DNA of 27,954 bases from Desulfobacteraceae bacterium (GTDB lineage: Bacteria > Desulfobacterota > Desulfobacteria > Desulfobacterales > SG8-13). Made by a program: the position numbers and the translations under genes. Within the stretch, counting starts at the first letter, position 1, and each line of letters starts with the position of its first letter. The notes below the pieces were generated by a model. The model searched no databases, was not told the origin of the DNA, and worked only from the letters and a program-made list of their open reading frames with translations. The stretch is taken from NCBI GenBank assembly GCA_029287875.1, contig JARFQH010000384.1, forward strand, positions 1-27,954, written 5' to 3'. Positions 1 through 7,614 of this stretch are shown here, piece after piece.

Positions 1-355
1 CGCCCGACAAGCACCAGGCGGGCCTCCATTCCGGCGCCGATAATCCGGGAAAATGCCTCAATAAGCAAATCCACCCCCTTGCGGCGAATCATCTGCCCGC
101 AATAGAGGATCGTCACCGGTTCTCTCGGGCGCACCGGAATCGTTTCCTGGAAATTGTCGATGCGGCAGTAGTAGGGAACCTCATGGACGGGAATCCCTGG
201 AAATCGCTTCTTGTAGTCCCGCGCGGCCTTCTTCCCGATGGAGACAATCGCCGAGAGGTTCCGCATCGGGCGGGTCAATATCGACTGCATCCGTTCCCGC
301 AGGCCCCCCTGCTTCTGGTCGAGCATTTCCCCCCAGAAAAGGATGGGAATATCCG
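1..355 (-). pseudogene. Glycosyltransferase family 4 fragment, N-terminus missing
   Basis: Read on the minus strand, 350 down to 1 gives a continuous GT4-like sequence: an ILFWGEML segment, then a basic helical stretch, AIVSIGKKAARDYKKRFPG, PYYCRIDNF, and the start of the C-terminal Rossmann domain with TILYCGQMIRRKGVDLL and ARLVLVG. In this family the RKG(V/I)D segment lies by the nucleotide-sugar site; such enzymes transfer a sugar from an NDP-sugar to a glycan or lipid acceptor in the cytoplasm. The C-terminus continues beyond position 1. Upstream the frame stays open only to a stop at 417-419, with no credible start, and the expected N-terminal acceptor domain is absent. It abuts a transposase fragment, so the 5' half was probably lost in a rearrangement near 355-450. 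The family call is fairly safe; the specific substrate is unknown. Confidence 0.72.
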
Positions 356-449
356 AGAGACTACCTGGTTGATGAGGCAGCGAGCTACCTTGGCTTCCAT
401 AAACCCAGCGAGGCTTTTAAAGTACGAATGAAATCGCTTTTTAGGAAAG

Positions 450-680
450 CTATACGCAATAAATCTTTATATCGGAATACCGCGACCGGGGGGCCTGGAT
501 CTCATTGTACCCGGAAAACGGCCACTCCGATGGGTGCCTTACAACACCGGCACGAACCATATTGAGGTCAATATAAACAAGGCATTGAATCAAATGTTTG
601 CCTGTTTCAACTGCCGTCGCATGATAACGGTCTTCCCAGAAAGCTCCTTTCCGCCTTGGCTCTGAAGCCCTTCGATTTTT
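450..680 (-). pseudogene. REP-associated (Y1/IS200-like) tyrosine transposase fragment
   Basis: The minus strand encodes GAFWEDRYHATAVETGKHLI, then CLVYIDLNMVRAGVV, HPSEWPFSGYNEI and APRSRY, ending at a TAG at 450-452. This block is characteristic of the middle of RAYT/Y1 transposases (the FW.DRYHATAV, YIDLNMVRAGVV and WPFSGYNEI segments). These enzymes cut and rejoin single-stranded DNA at REP-type hairpins. Both ends are missing: the N-terminal HUH region would have to lie beyond about 680, where a different gene ends, and the C-terminal part is replaced after the SRY segment by unrelated codons. It is therefore inactive. Two REP-like hairpins, at 1498-1530 and 5971-6003, could be former substrates of such an enzyme. 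Confidence 0.8.
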
Positions 681-694
681 ATAATGTTAAGGAT

Positions 695-1171
695 TTAATC
701 ATCAATATTATGATCCTTCATTTGCGCAAAATGATCGATAGTAATGGTCTCGAAATAAATATCAATTAAATCTTTATATGTCGTAAAATTTTCCTTTAGT
801 ACCTTCTTGAATTCCGTATAACCTGGCTCATCAAAAAGTTCATCGACTTCTTTTGCTTTTAATCCAAGCTGCTTGCAGTATTTATCCATTATTGTCGGGA
901 CGACTGTACCTCTTCTCTCTGCTACAAGTCTTGTGGCTTTCGGTCTTGAATAACCATGTTTTTCAATTTCATAAATTACCTCTAAAATTTGGGCTAAGGC
1001 AACCGGCATGCCTTTAAATGATATCGGAGGTTCCTCCATCGATATTTCTGGTCCTTTTCTATCGAATAATAGTTTGTGCAGAACAGAGTTGGGAGTGTCA
1101 ACAAAGGGCTGTGCATGTTCTTGCAAATATTTCCAGACTTCGTCATCTATTTCTATCCATCTTATCGGCAT
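695..1171 (-). CDS. Small DNA-binding-like protein with SeqA-type N-terminal segment
   Basis: This encodes 158 residues. The first 35 residues, with IEIDDEVWKYLQEHA and a TPNSVLHKLLF helix, resemble the ribbon-helix-helix N-terminus of SeqA-like proteins (beta strand, then helix-turn-helix and dimer contact). The rest is predicted helical and charged, with a conserved-looking ATRLVAERRGTVVPTIMDKY segment, and matches no family I can name. The start is the ATG at 1169-1171, preceded by GAGGTG at good spacing. A sigma70-like promoter and a pair of direct repeats lie just upstream, which suggests autoregulation. Unlike its neighbours the gene appears intact. Coding sequence here is AT-richer than at 6-13 kb, consistent with acquisition from elsewhere. 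The regulator role is inferred. Confidence 0.68.
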   Translation of the reverse strand: MPIRWIEIDDEVWKYLQEHAQPFVDTPNSVLHKLLFDRKGPEISMEEPPISFKGMPVALAQILEVIYEIEKHGYSRPKATRLVAERRGTVVPTIMDKYCKQLGLKAKEVDELFDEPGYTEFKKVLKENFTTYKDLIDIYFETITIDHFAQMKDHNIDD

Positions 1172-1194
1172 ATTTCACCTCATATTTTTTCAAT

Positions 1195-1247
1195 TTTAGT
1201 TTACGTAAGTATTGTTTAGTTTAACGTGTCTATGGTCGTTTTGTCAA
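1195..1247 (-). promoter_or_regulatory. Promoter with two 12-13 bp direct repeats (probable operator)
   Basis: On the minus strand there is TTGACA (1242-1247), an 18-bp spacer and TAAACT (1218-1223), a plausible sigma70-type promoter for the 158-residue gene. Two near-identical direct repeats on the plus strand, TTTAGTTTACGT (1195-1206) and TTTAGTTTAACGT (1215-1227), start 20 bp apart, two helical turns. One covers the -10 box and the other the early transcribed region. Ribbon-helix-helix proteins typically bind such in-phase short repeats, so autorepression by the gene product is the simplest reading. Confidence 0.5.
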
Positions 1248-1907
1248 CACATAGTATCATAACATATCGATATTTAATTCAATGTGTAATCTAATAATCG
1301 TAAGTAGCGAACAAAGGACTAACTATTTCAATCAGCCTCACAAGGTAATTTGATAAAATCTTTGTAAAAAACTTATCCTGAACCTTTACGTATTTGAGGC
1401 AATCGGCTACCTCCGGAGTGTCCCGCGTCGAGCGCTTGCGCTAAGATAGATCTTGAGACATAATCAAAAAAATACTAAAAAAACTTAAAGCAAGTCAGGG
1501 GACATTCGTGCAGAAAGTGGCCCTATAAGCGCAGCTGCGACAATTTAAAACCCATACCAAGATGAGCCAAGGTTGGATGCCCCCAGGGTTATGCGTTGCA
1601 TCAGGGCCGGGGCATCGAAAGGAAAGAGATATTCTTCAGACACCCGCAACGACCCATATTTTCCGGAACCGCAGTTCGTCCACCGGCACCTCCGCGAAGT
1701 GTTCCGGAACCCTTTCCGTTATTGAATAGATCACCCTCTCTCTCTTTTCCCTTGATCACCTGACGCCGGCGGCGTATTCAACCCCGGAAGCTTCAACGTA
1801 ATATCATCAGCGCCCTTGAGTGGCGGCATCGCCGCAAGAAGGCGTTTCGATGAGCAGCGACGAGCGACGCGACACCGGGAATCGAACCGGAAAGGTGGGA
1901 ATACAGC
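1248..1907. other. Gene-poor interval of about 660 bp
   Basis: No convincing gene is seen here. The first part (1248-1500) is AT-rich. It is followed by a REP-like hairpin at 1498-1530. Around 1641-1740 the minus strand reads ITERVPEHFAEVPVDELRF and ends in a stop, which may be the tail of a lost gene but has no recognisable family. TTCCGGAA occurs twice (about 1658 and 1701). No tRNA or terminator with a T-run was found. Confidence 0.45.
1498..1530. repeat. REP-like hairpin, copy 1
   Basis: This 33-bp segment matches 5971-6003 at 27 of 33 positions. It has a GGG...CCC stem around a 15-16 nt loop containing ATTCGTGCAGAAAGT. The stem is weaker than in the other copy. Short, dispersed, hairpin-forming repeats near a RAYT transposase fragment fit REP elements. 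Confidence 0.55.
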
Positions 1908-2516
1908 ATGAACGAAAGACAATATCTGCTGAAAATCAGGCTGCTCGAAATCGAGCCCGAGATCTGGCGACGTTTTGTCGTGCCGGGCGGCATTACCCTG
2001 GACCGGCTTCACGATGTCATCCAAATCGTGATGGGCTGGCAAGACTATCACCTACACCAGTTCACCATCGGCCGGAAGCGGTACACCGAAAATCCCGAAT
2101 CGAAGGAGGACGGGCTCGAAGACGGCCGGTACCGTCTGGTCTAGCTGATCCGGCAGAAAGGCCGCACCTTCGGCTATCTGTACGATTTCGGCGACGATTG
2201 GGAACACGAACTCGTTGTCGAGGACAGCCGCTATTTCAACCCGTCCCTTCAGTCTGCGATTCAATGTCTGAACGGTGCCCGGGCCTGTCCGCCGGAAGAT
2301 GTCGGCGGTGTGACGGGATTCTTCGAGTTCTGCAGCGCACTCAAAGACCCGAGCCATGAAGAGCACGAGAACTACAAGGAATGGTACGCCGGCTTTCCCT
2401 GGTACGACGGGGTCTTTGACGATGAACGGTTCGATATCGAAAAGGTGAACCTCGACCTGCTGCGCTACCTGCACTGGTCACGGGATCGATTCCGGCCTTG
2501 GCAGCAGTGGGGGTGA
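1908..2516 (+). pseudogene. pRiA4b ORF-3-like protein interrupted by an amber codon
   Basis: The reading begins at an ATG preceded by AGGTGGG and encodes MNERQYLLKIRLLEIEPEIW, RRFVVPGGITLDRLHDVI, MGWQDYHLHQF and, after the break, FGYLYDFGDDWEHEL and ACPPEDVGG. This is the classical pRiA4b ORF-3 family pattern (N-terminal IWRR.., LH..IQ..MGW...HLH.F, then YDFGD.W.H and CPPED.GG), a fold found alone or beside transposon and restriction genes, of unknown biochemical function. A TAG at 2142-2144 stops the frame after residue 78; the same frame continues without a shift to TGA at 2514-2516, giving about 202 codons in all. One base change (for instance from GAG or CAG) would explain it. Readthrough is possible but unsupported. 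Confidence 0.83.
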
Positions 2517-2584
2517 ACTCGGATAATGGAATTCAAGCTTATACCAAAGGAAGGTCGTGATATCAATTTCAGCAGGAGAGCGCG

Positions 2585-3838
2585 ATGGCCAAAAGACAAA
2601 AACCGACGGATGCCCTGAACGAACTGTTAGCGGTGGCTTCCCCTGAGCAATTGACCGATCTTATTCGGCAGTTGACCATCGGGCGGCCCGATGTGCGGCG
2701 GGAATGCTTCGAGTTTCTTAAATCCCAGGTCCAGGTTTCCAAGGCATTGAAAGGAAAATCAGAAGGGGAAATCGTGTTGACCCTTTGGTCCGAGCTGTTG
2801 CCGGATCTGGACGAGCTGGATTCATACGGCGGCGGCAGTTATACCGACGAGGAACATGTATTCGGTCTGCTGGATCAGATACGAGAGCAGCTGAATTCAA
2901 AGAAAGTGGCAGCAGAATATCGGCAAGAAATTCTGTCGCAGGTCCTGCCATTTATAAAAAGCGGCAATGCCGGTATGGACGATATGCTTTACGAGGTCGC
3001 TTACGCTGCCTGCTATGATAATGCCGACCTGCGAGGGCTGGCCAAGGCATTCGAGGCCATGAAGGATGAGTGGAAAGTCGGTCGTGCCCGTGATATTTAC
3101 CGCCGGATCGGGGATCGGGATAAATACCTCACACTGCGCCATCACAGCATGACCTATGGCGGAGATTACCACGACCTGGCTACGTTCTACTGGCAGTCCG
3201 GGGAAAAAGAAAAAGCCCTGGAGGTGGCCGAGCAGGGTCTGCGCAAGGGCAAGGGACGTATGGATGAGCTGCGCCGATTTGTCGCCGACCGGGCCGAAGC
3301 AGCGGGCGACCGGGACAAGTACCTTGCGCTTGAATTCGATCAGGCCACCGACGGTCTGACACTGGCCAGCTACAAAGCCTTTAAAAAGTTGTGCACCAAG
3401 GCCGAGTGGACCCAGTTCGAACCGGAGATGCTGTCAAGGATGAAAAACGCCCCGGATACGGAACAAATGAAAATCCGGCTGCACCGCAGGGAGCATGAGG
3501 AGGCCGTGGCGATTCTGGTCGAGGGGCAATACCCGACTTGGAGCTGGCACGACGGCGAAGAGATTCGGATCGCTAAAAAGCTAGAAAAGCGTTATCCGGA
3601 AGAGATCCTTAACTACTATCGTTCCGGGCTGGGGAATTTGACCGTTAGCGCCACTCGCAAGGAGTATGCCCGCAAGGCCCGGGTCATGGCCAAGGTGCGG
3701 CATATGCTGGTCGAAGTGCTGGGCGACGAAGCCCGCTGGATTCGTTATGCGGAAAAGGTCAGAAAGGACAATGCAAAGCGGCCGGCGCTTCAGGAAGAGT
3801 TTGTCGCTTTGGTGCCGGGGTGGTCGGAGTTGAAATGA
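2585..3838 (+). CDS. Helical-repeat protein resembling the region C-terminal to SWIM zinc fingers
   Basis: This encodes 417 residues from an ATG preceded by CAGGAGAG. The product is almost wholly helical. Segments such as DLATFYWQSGEKEKALEVAE, GDRDKYLAL and a C-terminal YPEEILNYYRSGL / EYARKARVMAKVRHMLVEVL block look like TPR/SWIM-associated helical hairpins. In related proteins I know, this region follows a SWIM zinc finger, but no C-x-C...C-x-H motif is present here, so it is either a separate half of such a protein or a paralogue. Its stop is one base from the start of the DUF6880 gene, implying translational coupling. Together with the upstream pRiA4b-like gene it forms a probable three-gene unit of unknown role. 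It is the only unbroken member. Confidence 0.62.
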   Translation: MAKRQKPTDALNELLAVASPEQLTDLIRQLTIGRPDVRRECFEFLKSQVQVSKALKGKSEGEIVLTLWSELLPDLDELDSYGGGSYTDEEHVFGLLDQIREQLNSKKVAAEYRQEILSQVLPFIKSGNAGMDDMLYEVAYAACYDNADLRGLAKAFEAMKDEWKVGRARDIYRRIGDRDKYLTLRHHSMTYGGDYHDLATFYWQSGEKEKALEVAEQGLRKGKGRMDELRRFVADRAEAAGDRDKYLALEFDQATDGLTLASYKAFKKLCTKAEWTQFEPEMLSRMKNAPDTEQMKIRLHRREHEEAVAILVEGQYPTWSWHDGEEIRIAKKLEKRYPEEILNYYRSGLGNLTVSATRKEYARKARVMAKVRHMLVEVLGDEARWIRYAEKVRKDNAKRPALQEEFVALVPGWSELK

Positions 3839-3839
3839 T

Positions 3840-5225
3840 ATGGACCCAGACCGAAAAAAAAGACTCATTGAGCTAGGGCCGGAAGCGTTGGCCGATGCAT
3901 TGCTGGAGTCGGCCGTGCGGTTTGACGCGGTCGATGATCTGATCGAACACCTGATTGCGACACCCATGGAAAAAATGAAACGTTACAAATCGAAATTGGC
4001 CGGCTTGAAACGCCGGCGGAGGTTTATTTCCTGGCACGAATCCGCTGCATATGCCCAAGAACTGGAGATGCTGCTGGAAGATCTGAGATCCGGGGTGAAA
4101 GACCCACGGACCGGTGTAGAACTGGTAGCCGCATTCTATCAGGCCGACGCGGCCGTTTTCGAGCAATGTGATGACTCCAGCGGAAGTGTGGGCAATGTGT
4201 TCCGCTTTGAGGCCCAAAAACTTTTTGTTGCCTATGCCTCTAAATGCCAAGACAAGGACTGGCTCAGTCAAATGGTATTCGACCTGACGATTAAGGACGA
4301 TTACGGCGTGCGGGACATCCTGATCGATTGCGCCGGGGAGTACCTGCCCGAATCGAAGATGCGGGAGTTAGGGCCCCGGAAAAAAATAATTCCACCTCTT
4401 GCTTGTCTTATGGCCCGTCTACTGCGTTACATCCACCCACACGTATCCCGATATGCGCAGGTGGATGTGCCGTGTAGACAAACCATAATCCGGCGCAATC
4501 GTGTGGAATTATTTCTTACCGTGACCCTTAATCGTACGGTGCCAGGCAGCTGCCGGCAAAGAATCCGGCAATTACCGGAAACGGCAGTGGCTCTCGCGGG
4601 TGGAATCACTGGCCCGGCAGATAAAGGATGCGCCGCTTTTTGAGAAAACCCGGCTGGCTTCCTGGGGTAAACTGAATTCCGCCGCCTGTTTGGATATTGC
4701 CCGGGTCCACCTGGACAGCGGGGATGCTAAAACGGCCCTGTCGTGGCTGCAGCGGGTGCCTGAGGAAGAGATATTCCGTGCGCACGAAAAGGACCAGTTG
4801 CTGCTCGAAATCTATGCTGAGCTGGGTGATAAGGACAACCAGACTGAGGTGGCCTGGCGGACCTTCCGACGTCATCGCAGTGAAAAAACGCTCGACGATC
4901 TTCTATCGTTGATCGGCCACGACCAGAAAGCGGAAGTCGTCGAGACGGAGACCTATATGCAGGTTTGCTTCCGTTGGCCAAAGCGATGGAGGCGGCGGGT
5001 CGGCGGCTGTGCGCATCCGTTATCTACCGGGCGCTACTGGATTCGATTCTACGACGGGGTCGAACCAAAACTTACTCCCATGGGGTGCGCTATCTCAAGA
5101 AGCTCGACAGGCTTTCCGAATCGATTTCCGATTGGCGCGGCTTCGAAGACCACCGGGCCTACCTCGAAGATCTGCGCCGGCAGCACGGCCGCAAGAGCAG
5201 CTTCTGGGGCCGATATGAAACGTGA
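3840..5225 (+). pseudogene. DUF6880 family protein, broken by a miniature element and a second lesion
   Basis: Codons 1-177 (MDPDRKKRLIELGPEALADA ... YGVRDILIDCAGEYLP ... KMREL) are followed by an insertion at 4371-4527. Joining the codon ending at 4370 to 4531 gives MREL-IVRCQAAAGKESG-NYRKRQWLSRVESLARQ, a smooth continuation through FEKTRLASWGKLNSAACLDI and TEVAWRTFRRHRSEKTLDDL. Near 4935-4965 the frame changes again and, from what I remember of the family, a short internal segment is probably missing. It resumes with LLPLAKAMEAAGRRLCASVI and YSHGVRYLKKLDRLSESISD and ends at TGA 5223-5225. DUF6880 proteins are all-helical, of unknown function, commonly beside SWIM-type helical-repeat genes, as here. 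The two lesions show that selection has been relaxed. Confidence 0.78.
4371..4527. mobile_element. Miniature inverted-repeat element, copy A (157 bp), inserted in the DUF6880 gene
   Basis: The ends are inverted repeats of about 27 bp: left GGGCCCCGGAAAAAAATAAT followed by TCCAC, right (complement) GGGTCACGGTAAGAAATAAT followed by TCCAC. TTA flanks both sides in direct orientation (4368-4370 and 4528-4530), as expected for a 3-bp target duplication. Removing the element plus one TTA restores the host reading frame exactly. The interior is also palindromic, with nested stems GTCTAC/GTAGAC and ACATCCACC/GGTGGATGT. It carries no gene, so it would need a transposase in trans. A second copy of the family lies at 19039-19194. 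Confidence 0.85.
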
Positions 5226-5354
5226 TTGGTGGTGGATTGGCCAATCATTACAACAGTTTCGGAAATGGCTCAGCCATGCGGGTCTCTTCGGTCGATCCAT
5301 CGGGAGTTTTCCGGTTCATCGTGCAATCGATTTTCTTGTTGATTCGCAGGGCTC

Positions 5355-5437
5355 TTATCCAATAATTTATCCATTAATACCCATTTATAATTACAACCGG
5401 CTTTCATTGGATAAAAATGGATAAAAATTTGGATAAT
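5355..5437. promoter_or_regulatory. Large dyad of six TATCCA/TGGATA boxes before the Fic remnant
   Basis: The left arm has TTATCCA at 5355 and 5367 and a degenerate TACCCA at 5378. The right arm has TGGATAA at 5408, 5418 and 5430. Spacings are about 12 and 10 bp on the left and 10 and 12 bp on the right, so the two arms are mirror images over roughly 31 bp, with a 20-bp centre. The array ends a dozen bases before the ATG of the Fic-like frame at 5449. It is most simply an operator for a multimeric repressor. No strong Shine-Dalgarno sequence is seen. Confidence 0.55.
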
Positions 5438-5448
5438 ATGTTTGGACT

Positions 5449-5732
5449 ATGAAGATAACCCCCCGCATCGTCAAACTGGTCGCCGAAATCGATGAATTCA
5501 AGGGTTACTGGAAAGGCATGAAGCGCCTTTCCGCGCAGCGCCTGGCGGAAATGCGTATTCTGGCAACCATTGAATCCATCGGTTCTTCCACGTGCATTGA
5601 GGGGCCGCGTTAAGCAATCGGGAGGTGGCCGCACTGCTGGAGGGCTTGGAGCGGCATTCTTTTCGAAGCCGGGATGAGCAGGAGGTTGCCAGGTTTGCCG
5701 AATCAATTTTACCATTTATGCAAGGCTCTTAA
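5449..5732 (+). pseudogene. Fic/DOC family N-terminal fragment, frameshifted and truncated
   Basis: The ATG at 5449 opens ITPRIVKLVAEIDEFKGYW, LSAQRLAEMRILATIESIGS and STCIEG, the N-terminal part of Fic proteins that usually contains the (S/T)..IEG..(L/V)S..EV signature. After IEG a one-base loss near 5610 puts a TAA in frame. In the shifted frame the match continues: LSNREVAALLEGLERHSFRS, RDEQEVARFAES, stop 5730-5732. The catalytic HPFxxGNGR core is absent, so there is no AMP-transferase activity. Intact relatives modify target proteins with AMP using ATP. The dyad at 5355-5437 is the probable control region. It lies next to other decayed accessory genes. Confidence 0.75.
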
Positions 5733-5778
5733 CAGGCCCTTGTCGTCGAGCATGCGAAATATATTAACCGGTTATGTG

Positions 5779-5955
5779 ATGACCTATAACTTCGATCCAG
5801 AACGGTGGTATGAAAAGGAATATTCGGTGCTTGAAATTCTTCGCGAGAAGGGCAATATCACCGACATTGAGTTTGAAGAACAATGCTCAAAATTATTGAA
5901 CCGTTACGAGGAGATGTTATCGCGTTTGGATGGTACTTATCAATTACCGAAATGA
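5779..5955 (+). CDS. Small hypothetical protein, 58 residues
   Basis: The start is placed at the ATG at 5779 (MTYNFDPERWYEKEYSVLEI), because homologous small proteins known to me begin with M(T/S)YNFDPxRWYExE. An in-frame ATG at 5752 would add nine residues. The product is acidic and helical, with an EEQCSKLLNRYEEMLSRLDG heptad-like second helix. There are no membrane segments and no known function. No clear ribosome-binding site is visible. It follows the Fic remnant directly and precedes a REP-like hairpin. It may be a live small gene or a survivor of the decayed module. Confidence 0.5.
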   Translation: MTYNFDPERWYEKEYSVLEILREKGNITDIEFEEQCSKLLNRYEEMLSRLDGTYQLPK

Positions 5956-5970
5956 AAACCTGGCGAGAAA

Positions 5971-6003
5971 AGGGACGTTCGTTCAGATAGTGTCCCTATG
6001 AGC
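5971..6003. repeat. REP-like hairpin, copy 2
   Basis: AGGGAC and GTCCCT form a perfect 6-bp stem around GTTCGTTCAGATAGT. It is the partner of 1498-1530 (27 of 33 bases identical). It lies between the 58-residue gene and the exporter gene. Confidence 0.6.
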
Positions 6004-6076
6004 AACAAGTCGATTGTGCGACCCGTTTTGTCGCTTCCGGTAAAAAGCCTGATGTTGACGATCTGATTGGAAAGTC

Positions 6077-7471
6077 TTGAATTTACTGAAAGAACGTCCC
6101 CCGGTGTCTTCGCAGGAAAAAGCGGTCCTGTTCGTTGCCACGTTGTCCTCGTTCATGGGGCCTTTCATGATTTCGTCGGTGAACGTCGCCCTGCCGGCGA
6201 TCCAACAGGAATTCGGCGCCGACGCGGTGGCGTTGAGTTGGGTGGCGACGGCCCTGCTACTGGCGGTCGCCGTCTTGTTGATTCCTCTGGGGAAAATCGG
6301 CGACATTTACGGCCAGAAGAAAATCTTTACCCTGGGTCTGGTGGTCTACACCCTCGCTTCACTGACTGGGGCGTTTTCCACTTCCATGACGATGCTCATA
6401 GCGGTGCGCGTTTTCCAGGGGTTCGGGGCGGCCATGTTCGTCACTACGGGCATGGCCATTGTGACGTCCGTGTTCCCCCCCGAGAGGCGCGGCCGTGCCA
6501 TTGGGTTTTACGTGTCGGCCGTATATATCGGTTTGTCTGTCGGGCCCTTTGCCGGCGGTCTCTTGACACAGCACCTGGGCTGGCGCAGTAATTTCGGCGT
6601 TGTCGTTCCGTTCGGTGCGGCCTCGATTTGGGTCACCCTCAAGTATCTCAAAGGCGAATGGGCCGATGCCAAGGGAGAGAAGTTCGATATACCCGGCAGT
6701 CTGCTGTATTCAGCCTCTGTTTTTCTATTGGTTTATGGTGCTTCCCTGCTGCCGCGATTGCCGGCCGTCTATCTGATTCTGGTCGGCGTTATTGCTCTGA
6801 TGGCGTTTGTACGGGTCGAGCTGCGGACGCCGCAACCGGTATTCGACGTTCGCCTGTTCAGCGGCAACAAGTTGTTTGTATTTTCCTGCCTGGCGGCCTT
6901 GATCAATTATGCGGCCACCTTTGCGGTCACTTTTCTGATCAGCCTTTTCCTGCAGTACATCAAAGGGCTACCGCCCCAAGCGGCCGGCACCATCTTGGTG
7001 GCCCAGCCGGTGGTGATGGCGTTTCTTTCCCCTCTGGCGGGGCGCCTGTCGGATCGAATCGAACCCCGCTTCATTTCTTCGGCCGGCATGACCCTGACGG
7101 TATTAGGTTTGCTCCTGTTTGCCTTGATCGGCACCGAAACGAGCGAATATTACATCATCGCCACATTGATGGTGCTCGGCTTCGGCTTTGCGCTGTTTTC
7201 CTCTCCCAACATGAATGCCATCATGGGTGCGGTGGACAAAAAGTTTTTCGGCATTGCCTCCGGGACGGTGGCGGCCATGCGGCTGCTGGGTCAGATGACC
7301 AGCATGGCCATTGCCATGGTGGTCTTCGCGGTATTTATCGGCCGGGAACAAATTACTCCCAACAATTACGACCTGTTTCTGAAAAGTGTAAAAATCTCGT
7401 TCAGCATTTTTGCTGTGTTATGCACCTTCGGTATTTTTTTTTCCTTCTCCAGAGGAGCGCTTCGCAAGTAA
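6077..7471 (+). CDS. MFS exporter, DHA2 (EmrB/QacA-like) family
   Basis: This encodes 464 residues with about 13-14 hydrophobic segments, the size and layout of the 14-helix drug:H+ antiporter family. Visible signatures are ALPAIQQEFGADAVALSWVA in the first helices, GKIGDIYGQKKIF (the motif A loop, usually GxLaDrxGxkxxl), RVFQGFGAAMFV, VFPPERRGRAIGFYVSAVYI and SVGPFAGGLL (motif C), GWRSNF, and AGRLSDRIEPR in the second half. Such proteins sit in the inner membrane and expel drugs or metabolites by proton exchange; the substrate here is unknown. The start is a TTG at 6077, preceded by GGAAAG. The first ATG would delete the beginning of helix 1, so the TTG start is likely, though it is unusual. 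No regulator or membrane-fusion gene adjoins it. Confidence 0.85.
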   Translation: MNLLKERPPVSSQEKAVLFVATLSSFMGPFMISSVNVALPAIQQEFGADAVALSWVATALLLAVAVLLIPLGKIGDIYGQKKIFTLGLVVYTLASLTGAFSTSMTMLIAVRVFQGFGAAMFVTTGMAIVTSVFPPERRGRAIGFYVSAVYIGLSVGPFAGGLLTQHLGWRSNFGVVVPFGAASIWVTLKYLKGEWADAKGEKFDIPGSLLYSASVFLLVYGASLLPRLPAVYLILVGVIALMAFVRVELRTPQPVFDVRLFSGNKLFVFSCLAALINYAATFAVTFLISLFLQYIKGLPPQAAGTILVAQPVVMAFLSPLAGRLSDRIEPRFISSAGMTLTVLGLLLFALIGTETSEYYIIATLMVLGFGFALFSSPNMNAIMGAVDKKFFGIASGTVAAMRLLGQMTSMAIAMVVFAVFIGREQITPNNYDLFLKSVKISFSIFAVLCTFGIFFSFSRGALRK

Positions 7472-7614
7472 AGGAGAAAGGACGAAAGAAATTATCGTTC
7501 GCAAATCCAAAAAGACAAAAATCTCCCGACACTTATGACCGGATCTGTCACACATCTCCGATAGCATGGCGATAAAAAAGTCCTCAATACATCACCTTAC
7601 AACCAGGAAAAACA

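Noticed and set aside
345..490. Plus-strand open reading with protein-like codons (YPRDYLVDEAASYLGFHKPS)
   Set aside because: It overlaps the glycosyltransferase and transposase fragments on the other strand, has no start or recognisable family, and lies at a rearranged junction. It may be a third relic, but I cannot support it.
1641..1740. Minus-strand reading ITERVPEHFAEVPVDELRF ending in a stop, as a gene
   Set aside because: Short, no start or ribosome-binding site, no family; mentioned only as a possible tail of a lost gene.
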